From Xanthomonas maliensis (GTDB lineage: Bacteria > Pseudomonadota > Gammaproteobacteria > Xanthomonadales > Xanthomonadaceae), in the NCBI RefSeq assembly GCF_009192945.1, contig NZ_NSET01000006.1, forward strand, positions 124,001 to 188,000: DNA of 64,000 nt, written 5' to 3'. A program made the translations under genes and the position numbers. The notes below the pieces were generated by a model, which saw only the letters and a program-made list of their open reading frames with translations, did not search any database and was not told where the DNA came from. Numbering within the stretch: position 1 is the first letter of the stretch; the number at the start of each line of letters is the position of its first letter. Shown in pieces: positions 53,226-61,991 of the stretch.

Positions 53226-53252
53226 TCAATATTCATAGCATGCGGTCGCTAC
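53226..53252 (+). promoter_or_regulatory. Weak sigma28-like promoter candidate before receptor 4
   Basis: TCAATATT (53226-53233), an 11-bp spacer, GTCGCTAC (53245-53252). Five of eight -10 bases match GCCGTTAG. The predicted leader is about 32 nt, like that of the candidate before receptor 2. Confidence 0.35.
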
Positions 53253-53290
53253 CGGAGATATCCGGCCCATTCCCAAGGGGATCGCACGCC

Positions 53291-55468
53291 ATGACGTTCA
53301 GGACGCAACTCGCCAACGCGTTGTCCAACGTGCCGCTGAAACGCAAGTTTCTCGCGCAAACCGCCTTGGTTGCCGCAGGCATCGTCGCCTTGGCGGTCCT
53401 CGCTGCCCGCATGCAGTACCTGGACCTCACCCAGACCCGCCGCGACAGCCTCAAAAGTCAGATCGAGATGGCAATGGCGGTGGTCGATGGCTACGCCGAA
53501 CGCGCCCGCAAGGGCGAGCTGGACGAAGCCAGCGCCAAGCAAGCCGCCCTGCACACGCTTTCGACGATGCGCGCCCGTGGCGGTGTCGATTACATCTATG
53601 TCACCGATCAGCAACCGACCATGCTGATGCATCCGATCCGCCTGGATCTCAACGGCAAACCGTTGACCAACATCCTGAGCCCGGATGGCAAGCAGATCTT
53701 CCCGGCCTTCGTCCGCGCCGCGCAAGCCGGCGGCGGCTATGTCGACTACACCTGGGCCAAACCGGGCGAGAAGGATCCCGTCGCCAAGACGTCCTATGCC
53801 GGCCTTTACAAGCCCTGGGGCTGGGTGATCGGCACCGGCGTCTATCTGGACGATACGCAGTCGCAGGCGTTGATCTTCACCGGCATCATGACCCTGGCCG
53901 GCGGCGTGCTGGTCGTGCTCAACCTGCTGGTGGGCTGGCTGATCGGCACCTCGGTGCTGGATCCGGTGGCACGCGCACTGGCGGCGATCAAGGGTGTGGC
54001 ACGCGGCGACCTGAGCGTGCGCACCTCGGCACAGGGCAGCGACGAGATCGCGCAGATGCTCAAGGCCACCGACGAGATGGTGCACATGCTGGAGCGGTTC
54101 TCCGCCCAGACCCAGCGAATGGTGCACATGCACGCTGGCGAAGACGTCGCCCACCGCATGCCGACCGACTTCCCGGGCGTCTATGGCGAGCTGGCCAGTG
54201 GCATCAACACGATGATCTTCGAGCATCTCGATGCCATCGTCGACGCCATCGGCATCCTCAATGCCTATGCGCGTGGCGACCTGTCGCGCGACGCGGCACG
54301 CCTGCCGGGCACACGTGCCGTCCTGCACGAGGCCATGGACGCGGCCAAGGCCAGCCTGTTGTCGATCAACACCGAGATCAAGCAGCTGGCGCAGGCAGCG
54401 GCGAATGGCGACTTCAGCCAGCGTGGTGACGCTGGCCGCTTCGAGCACGACTTCGCCCGCATGGTCAACGACCTCAACGCGATGATGGACGTCAGCGACC
54501 GCAATCTCGGCAAGCTGTCGCAGTTGCTCGAAGCATTGGCGCAAGGCGATCTGACGGCGCGAATGGAAGGCCAGTTCCATGGCGTGTTCGCGCGCATGCG
54601 CGACGATGCCAACAGCACCGCCACCCAACTGGCCGGCATCGTTGGCCGCATCCAGCATGCCGCACAGGCCATCACTGGTTCGACCAGCGAGATCGCGGCT
54701 GGCAACCAGGATCTGTCGCAGCGCACCGAGCAGCAGGCGGCCAATCTCGAGGAAACCGCGGCCTCGATGGAGGAACTGACCTCCACCGTCCGGCAGAACG
54801 CCGACAATGCCCGCCAGGCCAATCAACTGGCGATCGGCGCGGCCGGTGTCGCCTCGCAAGGCGGCGCGGTGGTCGGCCAGGTGGTCGATACCATGTCCGG
54901 CATCGAAACCGCCTCCAGGAAGATCGCCGAGATCATCACCGTCATCGACGGCATCGCCTTCCAGACCAATATCCTGGCCTTGAATGCCGCGGTGGAAGCG
55001 GCGCGTGCCGGCGAACAAGGCCGCGGTTTTGCCGTGGTCGCCTCGGAGGTGCGCACGCTGGCGCAACGCTCGGCCACCGCTGCCAAGGAGATCAAGGGGC
55101 TGATCGACGACTCGGTCGGCAAGGTCGCGCAAGGCTCGGCACTGGTGCACCAGGCCGGCACCACCATGGCCGAGATCGTAGCCAGCGTGCAGCGCGTCAC
55201 CGACATCATGGGCGAGATCTCCGCCGCCTCGCAGGAACAGTCTGCCGGCATCGAGCAGGTCAACCGCACCATCACCCAGATGGACGAAACCACGCAACAG
55301 AACGCGGCCCTGGTCGAACAAGCCACTGCCGCGGCCAATGCCATGCAGCAACAGGCCCAGCAGCTCGAAGACGCGGTGTCGTCGTTCCGACTCGCGGTGG
55401 CTGCGTCGGCGATACCGGGACGCGCCGCAGCCACACCGCGCCGCAAGGCCGCATCCGCCCTTAGCTGA
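53291..55468 (+). CDS. Methyl-accepting chemotaxis protein 4 (single-Cache sensor)
   Basis: 725 residues from ATG 53291. Membrane helix about 20-40. The periplasmic single-Cache (sCache_2-like) domain has [37 protein letters not shown] and [20 protein letters not shown]. Second helix about 192-217; HAMP ([20 protein letters not shown]). Further modules follow ([60 protein letters not shown]). Signalling coil with [20 protein letters not shown] near 560. The C-terminus ends RKAASALS, without a CheR-type pentapeptide. sCache_2 receptors often bind carboxylates or amines. Receptor 5 follows after 42 bp, probably in the same operon. Confidence 0.93.
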   Translation: MTFRTQLANALSNVPLKRKFLAQTALVAAGIVALAVLAARMQYLDLTQTRRDSLKSQIEMAMAVVDGYAERARKGELDEASAKQAALHTLSTMRARGGVDYIYVTDQQPTMLMHPIRLDLNGKPLTNILSPDGKQIFPAFVRAAQAGGGYVDYTWAKPGEKDPVAKTSYAGLYKPWGWVIGTGVYLDDTQSQALIFTGIMTLAGGVLVVLNLLVGWLIGTSVLDPVARALAAIKGVARGDLSVRTSAQGSDEIAQMLKATDEMVHMLERFSAQTQRMVHMHAGEDVAHRMPTDFPGVYGELASGINTMIFEHLDAIVDAIGILNAYARGDLSRDAARLPGTRAVLHEAMDAAKASLLSINTEIKQLAQAAANGDFSQRGDAGRFEHDFARMVNDLNAMMDVSDRNLGKLSQLLEALAQGDLTARMEGQFHGVFARMRDDANSTATQLAGIVGRIQHAAQAITGSTSEIAAGNQDLSQRTEQQAANLEETAASMEELTSTVRQNADNARQANQLAIGAAGVASQGGAVVGQVVDTMSGIETASRKIAEIITVIDGIAFQTNILALNAAVEAARAGEQGRGFAVVASEVRTLAQRSATAAKEIKGLIDDSVGKVAQGSALVHQAGTTMAEIVASVQRVTDIMGEISAASQEQSAGIEQVNRTITQMDETTQQNAALVEQATAAANAMQQQAQQLEDAVSSFRLAVAASAIPGRAAATPRRKAASALS

Positions 55469-55510
55469 TCCTCCCCTCCACCCCTGTTCCATCGCTGCAG
55501 GTCTGCCCGC

Positions 55511-58219
55511 ATGATCGACGTCTCCGCACCCTCGCGCTTCCGCAACAGCCTGGCGTTCCGATTGATGCTCGGCACTGCGGTGGCGGCCTTGCTGTGCTTC
55601 GGCGTCACCGCGGCCATCACCTATTGGCAAAGCAGCCGCGCCTTGATCGGCGCGGCACAGATCACCATGCGCAATGCGGCGCATGCGCAGGCCGAACAGA
55701 TCGCCAGCGAACTGGACCAGGCGCTGACCACTGGGCAGGCGGTCGCCACCACGCTGTTGGTCCAGCGCGGCAACCGCAGCCTCGATCGTCAGACCGCCGC
55801 GGCGCTCGTGCACGATCAGTTGCAAAACCATCCGGAGTGGGTGGGCATGGGCACGCTGTGGGAGCCGCAGGCATTCGATGGCCAGGACACCGCCTATCGC
55901 GGTAGCGCCGGTCACGATGGCAGCGGACGCTTCATGGCGTATTGGGGCCGCGATGGCCAACGCCTGGTGCGCGAGCCGCTCACCGACTACGAGACACCCG
56001 GATCGGGCGACTGGAATCTCAAGCCGCGTGCGCTGGGCCGGCAAACCGTTGCCGAGCCTTATGACTACCAGATCGGCGGCAAGACCGTGCTGATGACCAC
56101 GCTGTCCACGCCGATCCAGCAGGACGGCCGCTACCTCGGCGTGGTCACCGTCGACATCGCCCTGGCCGCCTTGCAGGCCCGCCTCGGCAGCCTGCGGCCG
56201 ATGGAGGTGGGATCGGTCGAGCTGCTGTCGCCCAATGGCATCGTGCTCGCCTCGCGCGACAGCACGCGGATCGGCAAGCGCGCCGACGATGCCCGCCATC
56301 GCGCCGCGATGGCGGCGATCGGCGCCGGCAAGGATGCGATCCAGTTCGATCCCGACGCTGCCGGCAATGTGAGTGCCTATGTGCCGCTGCGGATCGGCAA
56401 GGCGCAGGAACGCTTCGCGCTCGGCGTGCTGGTGCCGCACGCTGCCATCATGCAGCAGGCGCATCATCTGTTGTGGACCATCCTGCTGGTCGGCTTGGGC
56501 TCGGCGGTGGCGCTGAGCACTGCCCTGTTCGTCTTGCTGCGACGCCAGGTCGTGCGCCCGCTCGACGCGGCGGCGCGGGTGGCCACGGCCATCGCCTCGG
56601 GCACGCTCGACAACCAGATCGTCGTCCGCCGCCGCGACGAGGTCGGGCATTTGATGGGCGCAATGCAACGCATGCAGCAGGATCTGCGTGCGCGCATCGA
56701 ACGCGATGCCGCCATCGCCAACGAGAACCTGCGCATCCGCACCGCGCTCGAGCATTCGGACATGGAGCTGCTGCTGGCCGACGAACAGGACAACGCCGTG
56801 TTCATGACCCGCGCCCTGCACACCGCGTTCAAGCAAGGCGAGCCGGCGTTCCATGCCAAGGGACAAGCGGGCTTCAGCGCCGACGCCGTGGTCGGCCAGC
56901 CGTTGGAGTATGTCTTCGGCCGCGACGCCGAGGGCAGCAATCGGCTGCAGCGTCTGCGTGCCCTGCAGAGCACCGAGGTGGAACGCTACAGTTTCGGTCC
57001 GGTGACCTTGGACTTGACCACGATGCCGTTGTACGGCAACGACGGTCAACGCAGCGGCAGCATGCTGCAATGGCGCAACGTCACTGCCGAGGTGGGCGTG
57101 CAACGCGAAGTGGCCGCGCTGGTGCAATCTGCCGTGCTCGGCGACTTTTCCCAGCGTCTTTCCCTGCAGGACAAGCGCGGTTTCTATCTGGACTTCGGCC
57201 GCCAGCTCAACGAGCTGCTGGATACCACCTCGCAAGGCCTGGAGCGCATTTCCGCATTGCTGAGCGCCTTGGCACGAGGCGACCTGACGACCCGGATGGA
57301 CGGCACGTTCCAGGGCGTGTTTGCGCGCATGCGCGAAGATGCCAATGCCACGGTCGACCAGCTGACCGGGATCGTCACCGGCATCCACTCTTCTGCCAGC
57401 GCGATCAACGCCGCGGCCGGCGAGATCGCGGCTGGCAACCAGGATCTGTCCCAGCGTACCGAGCAGCAGGCGGCCAATCTCGAGGAAACCGCGGCCTCGA
57501 TGGAGGAACTCACCTCCACCGTCCGGCAGAACGCCGACAATGCCCGCCAGGCCAATCAACTGGCGATCGGCGCGGCCGGTGTCGCCTCGCAAGGCGGCGC
57601 GGTGGTCGGCCAGGTGGTCGACACCATGTCCGGGATCGAAACCGCGTCCAGGAAGATCGCCGAGATCATCACCGTCATCGATGGCATCGCTTTCCAGACC
57701 AACATCCTGGCGCTCAATGCCGCGGTGGAAGCGGCGCGTGCCGGCGAACAAGGTCGCGGTTTTGCCGTGGTCGCCTCGGAAGTGCGCACGCTGGCGCAGC
57801 GCTCGGCCACCGCTGCCAAGGAGATCAAGGGGCTGATCGACGACTCGGTCGGCAAGGTCGCGCAAGGCTCGGCACTGGTGCACCAGGCCGGCACCACCAT
57901 GGCCGAGATCGTGGCCAGCGTACAGCGTGTCACCGACATCATGGGCGAGATCTCCGCTGCCTCGCAGGAACAGTCCTCCGGCATCGAGCAGGTCAACCGC
58001 ACCATCACCCAGATGGACGAAGCCACCCAGCAGAATGCGGCGCTGGTCGAGGAAGCCACTGCCGCGGCACGCGCGATGGAAGAACAGGCGCAGCAATTGA
58101 GCACCGCGGTGGCGGTCTTCAACCTGGGCAAGGCCACAGCACCGATGCGGTCTGCCGCCGCTCCACTGCCCGGCACGCGCGCGCAGCCAGCGCTCACGCG
58201 TCCTGCAACCACACGTTGA
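55511..58219 (+). CDS. Methyl-accepting chemotaxis protein 5 (double-Cache sensor plus PAS)
   Basis: 902 residues, the longest receptor here. Membrane helix about 14-37 ([19 protein letters not shown]). A dCache_1-like periplasmic domain (about 40-315) contains [38 protein letters not shown] and [18 protein letters not shown]. Second helix about 318-342 and HAMP. A cytoplasmic PAS-like domain lies at about 410-520 ([40 protein letters not shown]). HAMP-like modules and the signalling coil follow (tip near 735). The C-terminus ends TRPATTR, with no pentapeptide. It may integrate a periplasmic and a cytoplasmic cue. The signalling-domain DNA is almost identical to that of receptors 4 and 6. Confidence 0.93.
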   Translation: MIDVSAPSRFRNSLAFRLMLGTAVAALLCFGVTAAITYWQSSRALIGAAQITMRNAAHAQAEQIASELDQALTTGQAVATTLLVQRGNRSLDRQTAAALVHDQLQNHPEWVGMGTLWEPQAFDGQDTAYRGSAGHDGSGRFMAYWGRDGQRLVREPLTDYETPGSGDWNLKPRALGRQTVAEPYDYQIGGKTVLMTTLSTPIQQDGRYLGVVTVDIALAALQARLGSLRPMEVGSVELLSPNGIVLASRDSTRIGKRADDARHRAAMAAIGAGKDAIQFDPDAAGNVSAYVPLRIGKAQERFALGVLVPHAAIMQQAHHLLWTILLVGLGSAVALSTALFVLLRRQVVRPLDAAARVATAIASGTLDNQIVVRRRDEVGHLMGAMQRMQQDLRARIERDAAIANENLRIRTALEHSDMELLLADEQDNAVFMTRALHTAFKQGEPAFHAKGQAGFSADAVVGQPLEYVFGRDAEGSNRLQRLRALQSTEVERYSFGPVTLDLTTMPLYGNDGQRSGSMLQWRNVTAEVGVQREVAALVQSAVLGDFSQRLSLQDKRGFYLDFGRQLNELLDTTSQGLERISALLSALARGDLTTRMDGTFQGVFARMREDANATVDQLTGIVTGIHSSASAINAAAGEIAAGNQDLSQRTEQQAANLEETAASMEELTSTVRQNADNARQANQLAIGAAGVASQGGAVVGQVVDTMSGIETASRKIAEIITVIDGIAFQTNILALNAAVEAARAGEQGRGFAVVASEVRTLAQRSATAAKEIKGLIDDSVGKVAQGSALVHQAGTTMAEIVASVQRVTDIMGEISAASQEQSSGIEQVNRTITQMDEATQQNAALVEEATAAARAMEEQAQQLSTAVAVFNLGKATAPMRSAAAPLPGTRAQPALTRPATTR

Positions 58220-58354
58220 CCTCGGTCGGCGGCGTGCCTCGCCCACGCGCTTCCTTGCGCCGGCAACGATCGTCATTGCCGGCACATCGACCGGGTGGAT
58301 GCCTCGTCCAGCTCCGTCTCGCAGCCCTCATCAACCGAGCGCAAGCATAACTAT

Positions 58355-58379
58355 CGCCCCGCATTGCATGCGCGGGGCG
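58355..58379 (+). terminator. Hairpin after receptor 5
   Basis: CGCCCCGC (58355-58362), 9-base loop, GCGGGGCG (58372-58379). There is no T run. It resembles the terminator stems after receptors 1-3. The gap 58220-58636 otherwise holds only the promoter below. Confidence 0.45.
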
Positions 58380-58496
58380 CCAGCTCACGCATTCAGTACA
58401 ACCGAGCACAAGCGCAGACCAGCGTTCTCAGCGCATATCTTCATCAACGCAACGCTTGGCGCACGCGTACGCTGGCTCTCCACTGGTCGTTGTCCT

Positions 58497-58523
58497 TAAA
58501 GATTTAACTGGCGTTGCCGTTAG
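58497..58523 (+). promoter_or_regulatory. Sigma28 promoter of the barrel-receptor 6 operon
   Basis: TAAAGATT (58497-58504), an 11-bp spacer, GCCGTTAG (58516-58523). Full match to the form seen before the STAS operon and receptor 7. The leader to ATG 58637 is about 107 nt. Confidence 0.8.
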
Positions 58524-58636
58524 CATGGATGACATCGGCTGACTGCATTGCGCAGCAGCCGTTTACGCATGCATGCGCTCTTGCAGACGTTGCAGGTCGT
58601 GGCATGCATCGCCTATTCGCGCGGTACGGAGACGCC

Positions 58637-59398
58637 ATGAAATCGACCGTTCTTTTCAGCTGCCTTGCGCTGCTGGGCGCCATCGGAGAGGCCAGCGCCG
58701 AAGAGCCGATCGCCACCGATCGTCCGGATTTCGTCGAATCCAGCAAGACGGTCGGCAACCATCGGCTGCAGGTGGAAACCAGCGCCGCATGGGAACGCGA
58801 TGCATCGATCAACAGTTACTCCGCTCCCACGCTATTCCGCTATGGACTTGGGCAGACCTGGGAATTGCGACTGGAAACCGATGGTTGGCAACATATCGAC
58901 ATCCCGGGACCACGCGATACCAGCGGCATGTCCGATGTCTCGCTGGGCGTCAAGCATCATCTCGCCAGCTCCGACGATGGCAAGACCTCGCTGGCCTGGC
59001 TATTGCACGTCGACCTACCCACCGGCGCCAAGGCGCTGCGGGGCGACGGCGCCCGCCCCTCGTTCCGGATGGTGGCCGAATGGGAGCTCAGCGACAGCAT
59101 TTCCGCTGGTGTGATGCCAGGCGTTGCCTGGGACAAGGACGACGAGGGGCGACGCTATGTCGCCGGCATCTTCGGCGCAGTGCTGGGCAAGTCCTGGAAC
59201 GACAAGCTGCGTTCGTTCGTCGAGGTGGCGCTGCCGCAGATCGCCGCGAGCGACCATGGTGGAACCGAGGCGCTATTCGACGTCGGCTCGGCCTGGCTGC
59301 TCAGCAACGATGTGCAACTCGATGCAATTTACAGCTACGGCCTCAATGACACTTCGCCCGACCACGCCGTCGGCGTCGGCCTGTCTATCCGCTTCTAA
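58637..59398 (+). CDS. Outer-membrane beta-barrel protein (phenol_MetA_deg / transporter-like family)
   Basis: 253 residues from ATG 58637, with GGAG at 58628-58631. A signal peptide (MKSTVLFSCLALLGAIGEAS-A, cleaved near 21) leads into TDRPDFVESSKTVGNHRLQV, the opening typical of the MetA-pathway/transporter barrel family. Alternating beta-strand segments follow (WELRLETDGWQHI, SDVSLGVKHHLAS, SLAWLLHVDLPTG, YVAGIFGAVLGKSWNDKL). The C-terminus GVGLSIRF ends in Phe, the outer-membrane insertion signal. Only 12 bp before receptor 6 and behind a FliA promoter, so it is probably co-expressed with the chemoreceptor. It may let a signal molecule into the periplasm; the substrate is unknown. Confidence 0.75.
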   Translation: MKSTVLFSCLALLGAIGEASAEEPIATDRPDFVESSKTVGNHRLQVETSAAWERDASINSYSAPTLFRYGLGQTWELRLETDGWQHIDIPGPRDTSGMSDVSLGVKHHLASSDDGKTSLAWLLHVDLPTGAKALRGDGARPSFRMVAEWELSDSISAGVMPGVAWDKDDEGRRYVAGIFGAVLGKSWNDKLRSFVEVALPQIAASDHGGTEALFDVGSAWLLSNDVQLDAIYSYGLNDTSPDHAVGVGLSIRF

Positions 59399-59410
59399 CT
59401 GGACCGCATC

Positions 59411-61645
59411 ATGAAGATCATGCATATGCTGGGCGTGTTGGTGCTGGTCGCCGCGTTGGCCTTGCTCGCGCTGGGCGGCGTCGGCTACAACGGCCAGCGC
59501 GGCTTGCTCGATGCGATCGCCGTGCAGGTGGTCTCGTCCGACGCGCTGCGCAACCATATGCAGGCCGACATGATGCACGATGCCTTGCGCGGCGATGTCA
59601 CTGCCGCGCTGCTTGCCGCATCCAGACAGGATAACGACGGCATCGCCGCTGCAGCGGCATCCCTCAAGGAGCATGCCGACACGTTTCGCGAGGCGGTGGC
59701 CGCCAACCGCAAGCTGCCGCTCGCTCCGGAGCTGCGCCAGGAGCTGGAAGCGGTCGCTCCCGCGCTGCAGGCCTATATCGCAGCGGCGCAACAGGTGATC
59801 AGCCTGGCGCAGACGCATGCCGACACCGGCGCTGCCTATACGCAATTCAACGAGAAATTCAGCCAGCTCGAAACCCGCATGGGCAGCATCAGCGATCGCA
59901 TCCTGGCGGTGAATGACAGCAACCGTCGCCAGGCGGAGCAGTACAGCCAGCGCGTCATGTGGCAGCAAGGCAGCGCGGTGGTGCTGGCGTTCGTGTGCCT
60001 GGCAGTGGCGGCCGGATGGATCCTGCGCTCGGTGTTCGGCTTGCTCGGCGGCGAACCCCAGGTCGCCATGGCGGCAGCGCAACACATCGCCGAAGGTCGT
60101 CTGGACCAACCGATTCCGGTCGCGGCCAAGCATGGGCGCAGCCTGATGGCCGCGTTGGCACGCATGCAACGCGATCTGCGCGAACGCCTGGAGCGCGAGC
60201 GCAGCATTGCCGCCGAAAACCTGCGCATCCGCACCGCGCTCGACAATGCGTCCACCGGCATGTACATCGCCGATCCGGATCTGACCATCATCTACACCAA
60301 CGCCGCGTTGCAGACCTTGCTGCAGACTCACGCGGACGACATCCATGCCTGCGCGCCGGCATTCGAGCGTTCCACGCCGTTGATCGGCCAGCCGGTGTCG
60401 CTGCTGGAAGTCGGCAATGCGCAGGACGCGGAAATCTATCAGCGCCTGGATCGGCAAGGTTCGGCGCAGCGCGAAGTGCACTACCGCAATGCCTGCATCA
60501 CCCAGGAAGTGTCGGCCATCCGCGATGCCGCAGGCGCGCATCTGGGCTTCGTCTGCGAATGGCGCGACCGCACCAATGAAGCCAATGTCGAGCGCGAGGT
60601 CGCGGAAGTGGTGCGCGGCGCCGCCGCCGGCGATCTGTCGGGCCGGATCGACGACCGCGGCAAGCACGGGTTCTTCCTGCTGCTGGCGCAACAGCTCAAC
60701 GCCCTGCTCGACACCAATGCCGCCAGCGTCGCCGAGGTCTCGCGCCTGCTGTCTGCGCTGGCCGACGGCGACCTGAGCGCGCGCATGCAGGGACAGTTCG
60801 CCGGCGTGTTCGCCCGCATGCAGCAAGATGCCAACCGCACGGCGGTGCAGCTGGCCAAGGTGATCGGCGATATCCAGCAGGCCGCTTCCAGCATCCACTT
60901 GGCTGCCGGCGAGATCGCGGCCGGAAATCAGGATCTGTCGCAGCGTACCGAGCAGCAGGCCGCCAGTCTCGAAGAGACCGCCGCTTCGATGGAAGAACTG
61001 ACCTCCACCGTCCGGCAGAACGCCGAGGGCGCGCGTCAGGCCAACCAGTTGGCGATCGGCGCGGCCGGTGTCGCCTCGCAGGGCGGCGCGGTGGTCGGCC
61101 AGGTGGTCGACACCATGTCCGGCATCGAAACCGCCTCCAGGAAGATCGCCGAGATCATCACCGTCATCGATGGCATCGCCTTCCAGACCAATATCCTGGC
61201 CTTGAATGCCGCGGTGGAAGCGGCGCGTGCCGGCGAACAGGGCCGTGGCTTCGCCGTGGTCGCCTCGGAAGTGCGCACGCTGGCGCAACGCTCGGCCACC
61301 GCTGCCAAGGAGATCAAGGGGCTGATCGACGACTCGGTCGGCAAGGTCGCGCAAGGCTCGGCGCTGGTGCACCAGGCCGGCACCACCATGGCCGAGATCG
61401 TGGCCAGCGTGCAGCGCGTCACCGACATCATGGGCGAGATCTCCGCCGCCTCGCAGGAACAGTCTGCCGGCATCGAGCAGGTCAACCGCACCATCGCGCA
61501 GATGGACGAAGGGACCCAGCAAAATGCCGCCCTGGTCGAAGAAGCCACCGCTGCTGCACGGGCGATGGAAGACCAGGCGCGCCACCTCACGGCCGCCGTC
61601 TCGACCTTTCGGCTGAACCAGGTGCCTGCTCCTGTTGCCGCTTGA
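59411..61645 (+). CDS. Methyl-accepting chemotaxis protein 6 (helical sensor plus PAS)
   Basis: 744 residues. Membrane helices about 5-26 ([20 protein letters not shown]) and about 186-207 ([20 protein letters not shown]) enclose a helical periplasmic domain. HAMP-like sequence, then a cytoplasmic PAS-like domain at about 270-395 ([40 protein letters not shown]). HAMP-like modules ([40 protein letters not shown]) and the signalling coil follow (tip near 595). The C-terminus ends QVPAPVAA, without a CheR pentapeptide. It appears co-transcribed with the barrel gene just upstream. The PAS has no obvious cofactor-binding signature that I can assign. Confidence 0.92.
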   Translation: MKIMHMLGVLVLVAALALLALGGVGYNGQRGLLDAIAVQVVSSDALRNHMQADMMHDALRGDVTAALLAASRQDNDGIAAAAASLKEHADTFREAVAANRKLPLAPELRQELEAVAPALQAYIAAAQQVISLAQTHADTGAAYTQFNEKFSQLETRMGSISDRILAVNDSNRRQAEQYSQRVMWQQGSAVVLAFVCLAVAAGWILRSVFGLLGGEPQVAMAAAQHIAEGRLDQPIPVAAKHGRSLMAALARMQRDLRERLERERSIAAENLRIRTALDNASTGMYIADPDLTIIYTNAALQTLLQTHADDIHACAPAFERSTPLIGQPVSLLEVGNAQDAEIYQRLDRQGSAQREVHYRNACITQEVSAIRDAAGAHLGFVCEWRDRTNEANVEREVAEVVRGAAAGDLSGRIDDRGKHGFFLLLAQQLNALLDTNAASVAEVSRLLSALADGDLSARMQGQFAGVFARMQQDANRTAVQLAKVIGDIQQAASSIHLAAGEIAAGNQDLSQRTEQQAASLEETAASMEELTSTVRQNAEGARQANQLAIGAAGVASQGGAVVGQVVDTMSGIETASRKIAEIITVIDGIAFQTNILALNAAVEAARAGEQGRGFAVVASEVRTLAQRSATAAKEIKGLIDDSVGKVAQGSALVHQAGTTMAEIVASVQRVTDIMGEISAASQEQSAGIEQVNRTIAQMDEGTQQNAALVEEATAAARAMEDQARHLTAAVSTFRLNQVPAPVAA

Positions 61646-61662
61646 GTCCGCTATCTCCGCAC

Positions 61663-61681
61663 CGCAACGGCTGTCGTTGCG
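61663..61681 (+). terminator. Small hairpin after receptor 6
   Basis: CGCAACG (61663-61669), loop of 5, CGTTGCG (61675-61681). No T run, so weak. The remaining gap 61646-61991 holds only the receptor 7 promoter. Confidence 0.3.
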
Positions 61682-61767
61682 CGGCAGCATTGCCAAGCAC
61701 GCCCGATCGATTACGTGACCGCTGCCTCGCACCGATGACTGCGTCAGCTCCGCTGATCGGTTGCCGG

Positions 61768-61794
61768 TCAAGAATGCCCACCCATTGCCGTTAG
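61768..61794 (+). promoter_or_regulatory. Sigma28 promoter of receptor 7
   Basis: TCAAGAAT (61768-61775), an 11-bp spacer, GCCGTTAG (61787-61794). The predicted leader to ATG 61992 is about 190 nt, similar to that of receptor 3. Confidence 0.78.
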
Positions 61795-61991
61795 TGAGGA
61801 AGCGTCGCTGTGCAGTGTCCAGCGATGCAGCAGCACTGTCGCCCTGCATGGACCGATCGATGACCGGCGTCCATGTCGCCGCCACTCCCCTCCCCACGAC
61901 GGCGGACGGCAGCGACGACGAGCACGCGTACGGCGTTACACGCCATGCGCCGCCCAGCATCACCGTATGCGCCACGCCCCTGGAGCAAGAC

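Noticed and set aside
53249-58285. A 1678-codon open frame on the minus strand, and similar long minus-strand frames over most genes
   Set aside because: They are shadows of high-GC coding on the plus strand; composition is Arg/His/Gly-rich without domains, and the plus-strand receptors are unambiguous.
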